A stretch of DNA of 64,000 nt from Fragilariopsis cylindrus CCMP1102 (lineage: Eukaryota > Bacillariophyta > Bacillariophyceae > Bacillariales > Bacillariaceae): contig FMBT01000305.1 in NCBI GenBank assembly GCA_900095095.1, positions 62,001-126,000 on the forward strand. Direction: 5' to 3'. A program made the translations under genes and the position numbers. Positions 58,597 to 64,000 of this stretch are shown here, piece after piece (the first letter of the stretch is position 1; each line of letters starts with the position of its first letter). Below the pieces are notes generated by a model, which worked only from the letters and a program-made list of their open reading frames with translations, searched no databases and had not been told where the DNA came from.

Positions 58597-59062
58597 ATTT
58601 TTTCCGTAGAAGTTACTGTTATTAATTATTAATAATAAGTAGACTACACAACCTCTATCCGAACTTTTTTAATATTTTAAATCTGATGAATATTCGGTGA
58701 AATTTAACACAAAAACAGCTTGTATTTTCGAATCTTAAGGGAAACTTTTTTGAACAACGTCTAGCATAAATAACCCATCTTCTCATATGATGATAAGACT
58801 CGAATCAAATCTTTACAGTAAAGCCTATGCATCAATAGTATCCTTTCAAATAATACTATTTTTGTCGATATACAACCCAATTTAGCTAAACAGAATCGTT
58901 GAGCAAATGCATTGCGTCCCCAAAAGAAGTGATATAAACGCTCAAATAAATCCATAAAGCCAGTTTTCCACTAGATAGTACATTTATCAATATCATAGTA
59001 TTCATATTTATTCATATTATTAGTAGTATTACGGTATTCAAATATGGTATATATTGTATATA
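58597..59062. other. Convergent intergenic region
   Basis: About 0.47 kb, AT-rich. Nothing seen. Confidence 0.6.
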
Positions 59063-59509
59063 CTATATTTTCTCTTGTTGTCGTATTGGTGCAAGTGGTG
59101 CAACGGAATCATCTGTCCATAGGTCTGGATTGTAATCTGCAACCATACATACATTATCTCCCCGAATCACATACAGACCAAGATCAACTTCTTCTGGTGA
59201 TGTACCATTCGAATATACCCGCTCTTTTGCATCATTTAATATTAAATTTTGTACCTGATCGTGTCCAATAAGATCCCCCAATATTATTCTACCATCACTT
59301 GTTATAACACAAATGGGTTCTACGCTCCAAAAGAACCAAAAAAAAAAAAAAAGAAAGAAACGATGAGGATAATACTACAGTAAAACAAAAACGTAAAGGA
59401 ACTCTCTGTGTGTCTCGATAGTTTTTATTTGTAACTGAAAATATAAAATCAACGAAGCAATATCAAATCCGCACTCACTGTCTTTCCATTCAGCTAAACT
59501 GGACGCCAT
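59063..59509 (-). CDS. LSm8, U6 snRNA-associated Sm-like protein
   Basis: Subunit specific to the nuclear LSm2-8 ring, which binds the U-tail of U6 snRNA. Exon 1 is only 31 nt (59479-59509), a 159-nt intron (GTGAGT..TAG) with a long A-run follows, and exon 2 is 59063-59319; 95 residues, the usual length. Joined, it reads MASSLAEWKDKPICVITSDG, then ILGDLIGHDQVQNLIL (Sm1) and GLYVIRGDNVCMV (Sm2, with the LSm8-typical YVIRGDNV). No frame break. Confidence 0.92.
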
Positions 59510-59929
59510 AGTTTCCTTCTGCTATTGCCACGATGCTGTCGCTTGGTTTTACTGTCCTAGCTGGGTGTTGTTGACGGCAAAGTTTGTTGTTGTGGGGTTG
59601 TGCTGAGGATCGTCGAGATGTGATCATGATGTTGTGATTACTGCGGAATTGATTTTTGTGTGCGCTTGAGGCTGGACTCGAACCCATAATGAATAACATG
59701 AAACAAGAACAACGAAAATAAGGTAATTTTCCCGCTTCCCCCTACTTTCTAAAACGCTGTTAAGCCTTAGATGACATCACAGTTCGCTTTTTTCTCGAAC
59801 ACATCAAGTTACAATTTGAAATTGTAGCACGATTTGTACTGAACTGAAAAAGCTAAGAGCATTTGGCATTTTAGTGTATGTTAACAGCACAACATTTAGA
59901 TTTGACCTTTACTTGAATAGCAACCTCCC
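59510..59929. other. Divergent upstream region
   Basis: About 0.42 kb between the LSm8 and PAP2-like starts. It contains GGGTTCGAGTCCAGCC on the minus strand (about 59671-59686), which looks like a tRNA B box but has no A box or cloverleaf. Confidence 0.5.
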
Positions 59930-61465
59930 ATGATGCCCTTACATCGCCGTCATGTTGCTGGAAGTGGTAGTACGAAGGCATCTACCGAATATGATGGTCA
60001 TCAAGTGTACGAGCAAAAAACGAACAGCAGTAGTGACAGTGGTAGCAAAATTAATGCATTGACAACAAGTCCAACAACGATGAATCCATATCGTTCCCGT
60101 CTTATTCTCTTGGGTTTGATACTTTTAGATGGTATTGTACTAATAACCGTTGCTGCTAAATCAAATATCAAATCAACGTCACATCTATTGTCTATCATAA
60201 TTGCAACATTCATTTCAACCCTTCCAATTTTTCTTACACTAGCGGTTGGTTTGGGAATTTCAAGCAATTCTATGATGGATCTACCACATCAAAGAAATAT
60301 CCCCCTTACTGTTGTAGCGACGATTGTTGGTAATCAGCTTCCAGTTTATATTAGTTTTGGTATGGCATCGATTGGTATATTTATATTTGGTTTAGCCTCT
60401 AGACCGGTGGTTGAAGAAGAAGAAAACGATAATAATAACAAGAATACAAATGAAGAAGACAAAGAAAATAAGAAACAGATGTATTCGGGACAAATAAAAG
60501 CCGTCATGGCTACATTATTATTAATCGCCGCTCTTTTGACAGAAAATTTCTTTATCTGGGTTGTTTCTGCGTCGTATACACCAAGTCAAAATATGGCTAC
60601 TCTACCATCGCCTCTACAAGATAATGGACAAATATTACTACGGTATCTCTTCGATAATGTTTTAGCTTTATCGAAACGAGATGTAGTAAAGTTACGGAAT
60701 ATGATCAACGTAGAAGGTATACTTGCTTCGGGGCTTGGACTATCAATTATAACAGTTGTGCTACAAGGGTCGACCATACGACGAAACATGTGGTCAATGG
60801 CAATGCGAGGTGTATTGACATTGGCTGCTGCACGATCCATCCGAACTATAAGTTTTCTTATCACAGTATTGCCCAGTCAAAATCCAAAGTGTTACTTTAG
60901 TCATTTTCCGACCCCACCAGAGGATTGGTTTTCATGGTTCATGGTAGGAATGATCCCACAAGTGAATGGTGGCTGTAACGACCTTATAATTTCAGGTCAC
61001 GCGACCGTTACATCCACTCTCGCGTGTGTAGTAACGAGCGTAGTTAGAAAGCCATTATTTACAACAGCATTGTGGATGTTTATTGCTTGGATTATGGTGT
61101 AGAAATATATGAAGGCTTTCACTATTCAGTCGATATGGTTCTGGGCGCAATTCTCGTCAATCTTCTCTTTGCTGTTTTGCACCGTTGGAGGAGGCTACTG
61201 GACAGATGAATCAAGCATCGTTGGTGGTGAAGAGAAAATTCCATCGCATTCAGGATTCAACGTATTCGGACATTTTATGTATCTACTTCCAGCGTTAGGA
61301 GTATACATTCAGCTCGTGGGATTCATTCCGCAGGATTTTGGAAATTATTCGAATATGATCTACACGGCCGTTGTGATCTATCAGATTTCTAGATTTGGTT
61401 TCCAACATTATTCGCAGCACATTCTATTCTGCTTGCTTTTTATGGTTCTAGGTCTTTTCCTGTGA
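59930..61465 (+). CDS. PAP2/sphingomyelin-synthase-like multi-pass membrane protein
   Basis: Lipid phosphatase or head-group transferase of the PAP2_C type, ER/Golgi membrane. At least six membrane segments lie in the first 390 residues (for example LILLGLILLDGIVLITVAA and AVMATLLLIAALLTENFF). The two catalytic His motifs are GGCNDLIISGHATVTS, as in the CGD-x-x-SGH motif of sphingomyelin synthases, and EGFHYSVDMVLG. The second lies in another frame just after the first stop (about 61100), so one added base is needed to keep the active site. After HRWRRLL the original frame is again open for 118 codons to 61465 with more hydrophobic segments, which suggests further missing bases near 61190. 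A separate small gene there is less likely. An acidic Asn/Glu loop lies near residues 160-185. Substrate is not predictable. Confidence 0.7.
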
Positions 61466-61539
61466 AAAAGTAAATAAATTAAATAGATAAATAATGGCTA
61501 TATTAAATTGCACACTATTATTTTCGTGCTTTAATACTA

Positions 61540-64000
61540 CTATGTACAGAATTCTAAAGAACATAAATATGGGGCTGAATTGCATTGCATGCATGCCTGC
61601 ATATTATATTTCCCGGAACGTTTACGAAGATGTAAATATGTGCTTTCAAGCAGGTTGTTTACGGCATTTACGCCCATCGGCTTGCTAGCCAGTGCATCCA
61701 GATGTTTCGGTGGCCCATCATGCGCAACCCTAATTTCTTCTATATTTTCGACCATTAACGTCATTCGTTCCTGAAGATTTTGTCGCTTTTTGGATTCCCA
61801 TTCCCTGAAGTCACATACCAAAGGAGCGAACGTTTCATCCACGAGTACAAGGTCCCATGTTCTCATCTTCAACCATACTAAAGCTTCACCTTCAGTTGAC
61901 GCTGTAGTGGTCTGCCATCCCGAATTCTTCACAACTTTTTGCATCAGTTTCGTGTGCTCTTCTTCACTCTTTGGTGAAATAATGAGTAAAGTGCAGGCAC
62001 GACCATCGATGACATGGGCTACCTTGGGTTTTCTCTTCGTTCCATCATCATTACCACCATTCTCAGCATTCTTTATCAAATCGTCCCTTCTTTCAATCTC
62101 ATCTAAACGGCGGATCATATTCATTTGCTCGTCACATTCAATTATACCAGAAAGTACCTTAAAGGTTATTGGCTTTGCTCTATAGTCATCCATTCCAATT
62201 TTCAATCCCTTTTCAACGTCTTCTTGGGTTGCATGCGCCGATATTCCAACAAGTCGCTGTTTCATCCATGGTCTGTGATACTTCTCCCAGTCCCTATATT
62301 GTTGCATACAATCCAAACCGTCCATAATTGGCATTAAGAAGTCGACCAAAGTCACGTCGAATAGACAACTCTTTAATTTTTCCAAGCCTTGCATTCCGTT
62401 CTCCGCCTCGGATACCTCGAAGCCAAGTTTTTCAAGGTTCTTGCCCAGCATATTTCGAATTACGGCCGAGTCTTCAATAATTAGTGCACGCTTCTTTCTA
62501 AGTTTGAATCATCCGTAGTAGAAATCTCTTCTGAATCTTGTTGGTCGATCTTTGGATCATCCTTTCGAGCTATCGAGGATTGCATTGTAGCATCTTTTTC
62601 GTCCTCCTCAGATAGAGCATCAGGATCATCTTCCAACTCCATACACGGGATACAAAACCAGAAGACTGAGCCTGTCATATTTCCAATCTCCTTGTCGTAA
62701 GCGTCACAGCCCTTGTCGCCTTCATTTCGTGGTCGAAAGCCATACTCTCCTCCAATTACATTCATCTCACAAGCCACAGAGAACAGACATAGATCCGCAC
62801 TAACCTGTGTAGTATCATCATCTGTATCACCAGTCTCTGGAAATAGGTTCACTTCTTTTGACGAAGGTTTGAACAAATGTTCATACTTATCCAATTCTAC
62901 AGCAGGAGCGGTATCTTCACACGTCACAAACAGTACAGATTTCCCGCCGCCGCCCGCATCAGCATCTGATGAGTCGGCCTTTTTCATTAAAAATCTTAAA
63001 GCTATTAGACCTTTCTTGGTACGTTTACATGCAATCACAAGATAGTTCATAGCGCCCCGGAACAATTTCGATGGATCAGAAATAATTTCTTTCGGGACAT
63101 TTTCATCTACGGAAATAGTAATCGATACATCCTTTTTAACTGGTTCGATTGCTGTATACAACCTATCAACAAGGATATCTATATTGACACGCTGCAGCTT
63201 TGCTTTCATTAGGGATTGTTCAAATGAACTTTTTGTCTCCGCGTAAGTTGTACGGACACTTTCACAATATCTTGAATAATATCAGAACAAGTTTCTACCT
63301 TCCTCATTTTACCCTTATGATGCTGGGCCATCTTGGATTGAAAATCCTCGTCTTCCTTGAGTAGATGTAAACTTAATTCAATTCCCGATAGGGGTGTAAG
63401 TAGATCATGAGCGGCACAGGCAATTAATTGGGAATTCTTTTCATCGTCGCGTTCTCGTCTTTTCCTCCGTGAGATCATAACTTCCACTGCCAAACCTGCA
63501 AATTCTCGTAGGTTTTGTTTGCCATCTAAGTCCAATCCCTGTGGCCAAGGCTTCGTATCAATTATACAGAATGTACCAACTTTATATCCCTCGGGTGTTT
63601 CGAGAGGTGCACCTGCATAAAATCGGATAAAGGGTGGTCCTGTTACCAAGGGATTATTATTAAATCTAGGATCAAGTTGGGCGTCCTTGATTATAAGAAG
63701 TTCATTTTTGTTTAATATGGCGTGACTACAAAAGGCTGAACTTCTGGGTGTTTCCCTCACATCACCTAAACCACGATTGGACATGAACCACTGCCTACCA
63801 AGATCGACTAAACTAACCAGACAAATTGGTACATCCATTACTCGACTGGCAAGCGCAGTTAAGCGCTCAAATTGTTCTTCTCTTTCACTGTCTAAAAGTA
63901 GGTAGGACCGAAGAGCCTGTAGACGACCAAGCTCTTGTTCGAGTGACTGTGGTTCAGTATTCTTTTGGTCATAATTAGTCAAAACCCAATCGAGATTCTC
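61540..64000 (-). CDS. Hybrid sensor kinase 2: GAF, HisKA, degenerate HATPase, two REC
   Basis: Paralogue of 5780-8567, about 820 residues in view; the frame is open to the window edge, so the true start may lie outside. GAF near 40-165 (RFYAGAPLETPEG, GTFCIIDT). The H-box is intact, CAAHDLLTPLSGI (His codon 63407-63409). The ATPase is degraded: the N-box Asn is Ile (NYLVIACKRT), G1 reads EDTAPAVE instead of D-x-G-x-G, and the G2 position is ADLCLFSV. REC1 is complete (IIEDSAVIR, VDFLMPIMDG, YRAKPITFK). REC2 has lost the acidic pair (IISPKS) but keeps LVLVDE and ASKP. Two frame changes (about 63253 and 62497) each need one added base. The C-terminal 20 residues are low-confidence. Soluble; ligand unknown. 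Confidence 0.85.

Noticed and set aside
59671-59686. tRNA B-box-like string on the minus strand (GGGTTCGAGTCCAGCC)
   Set aside because: No A box at the right distance, no acceptor stem and no cloverleaf; it lies in promoter space of LSm8.
61109-61465. Separate small gene downstream of the PAP2-like gene
   Set aside because: Its first third overlaps, in another frame, the second catalytic His motif (EGFHYSVDMVLG) of the PAP2 protein; more likely the C-terminal part of that gene.

Overview
The window looks like nuclear DNA of a raphid pennate diatom, perhaps from the Fragilariopsis/Pseudo-nitzschia/Nitzschia side. It is AT-rich. Genes are compact, with few short GT..AG introns (about 120-300 nt). 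Low-complexity Asn/Thr/Ser/Gln/Asp tracts are common. Several protein types have a strong diatom flavour: an isocitrate dehydrogenase fused to an EF-hand, an F-box-like/LRR protein, an LPA3-like plastid protein with an SAF-type targeting motif, and acidic Cys-rich secreted membrane proteins with RXL sites. There are no bacterial operons, rRNAs, CRISPR arrays or recognisable transposons. No tRNA was found by eye. Species assignment is inference.

Layout: 1-2617 transportin-3-like karyopherin (5' cut by the window); 2826-4719 SLC35B nucleotide-sugar transporter; 5780-8567 hybrid GAF histidine kinase 1; 9689-10801 F-box/LRR-like protein; 11432-12705 2-oxoglutarate oxygenase; 13211-14983 NAD-type isocitrate dehydrogenase with EF-hand; 15738-16661 and 17643-18479 convergent paralogues of a secreted unknown family; 20020-21481 arginase; 22801-24689 USP14/Ubp6 deubiquitinase; 24910-25725 GtrA-like membrane protein; 26235-27428 alpha-SNAP; 27550-29099 adenosine deaminase; 30040-31174 permuted NlpC/P60-like protein; 31705-32686 SAP-domain THO1/SARNP; 33574-34933 basic-region Gln/His-rich protein; 35605-36363 single-pass Cys-tail protein; 37520-39436 DUF1995/LPA3-like; 39591-41139 coiled-coil protein; about 41401-42193 unknown; 42566-43777 and 45198-46494 divergent acidic Cys-rich paralogues; 48788-49625 ribosomal protein eL6; 50392-54647 IQ/FAM13-like protein; 55155-56761 threonine synthase; 57250-58596 NAD(H) kinase; 59063-59509 LSm8; 59930-61465 PAP2/sphingomyelin-synthase-like protein; 61540-64000 hybrid GAF histidine kinase 2 (open at the window edge).

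The genes are mostly unrelated housekeeping functions: nuclear import, glycosylation transport, vesicle fusion, the proteasome, mRNA processing, nitrogen/amino-acid and purine metabolism, and NADP supply. Three family pairs stand out: the two hybrid kinases at the window ends, the convergent secreted pair, and the divergent acidic Cys-rich pair. The most interesting is the kinase pair. Each copy seems to have lost what the other keeps: copy 1 lacks the phospho-accepting His but keeps the ATP-binding boxes; copy 2 keeps the His but has a degraded ATP-binding site.

A technical point governs the annotation. Many well-conserved genes are interrupted by frame changes that need one extra base to repair, and none clearly needs a base removed. 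Several fall in homopolymers. This looks like deletion-biased long-read consensus error, so I annotate these loci as genes rather than pseudogenes. Exon joins were read by eye and kept where the flanking protein stays in frame.
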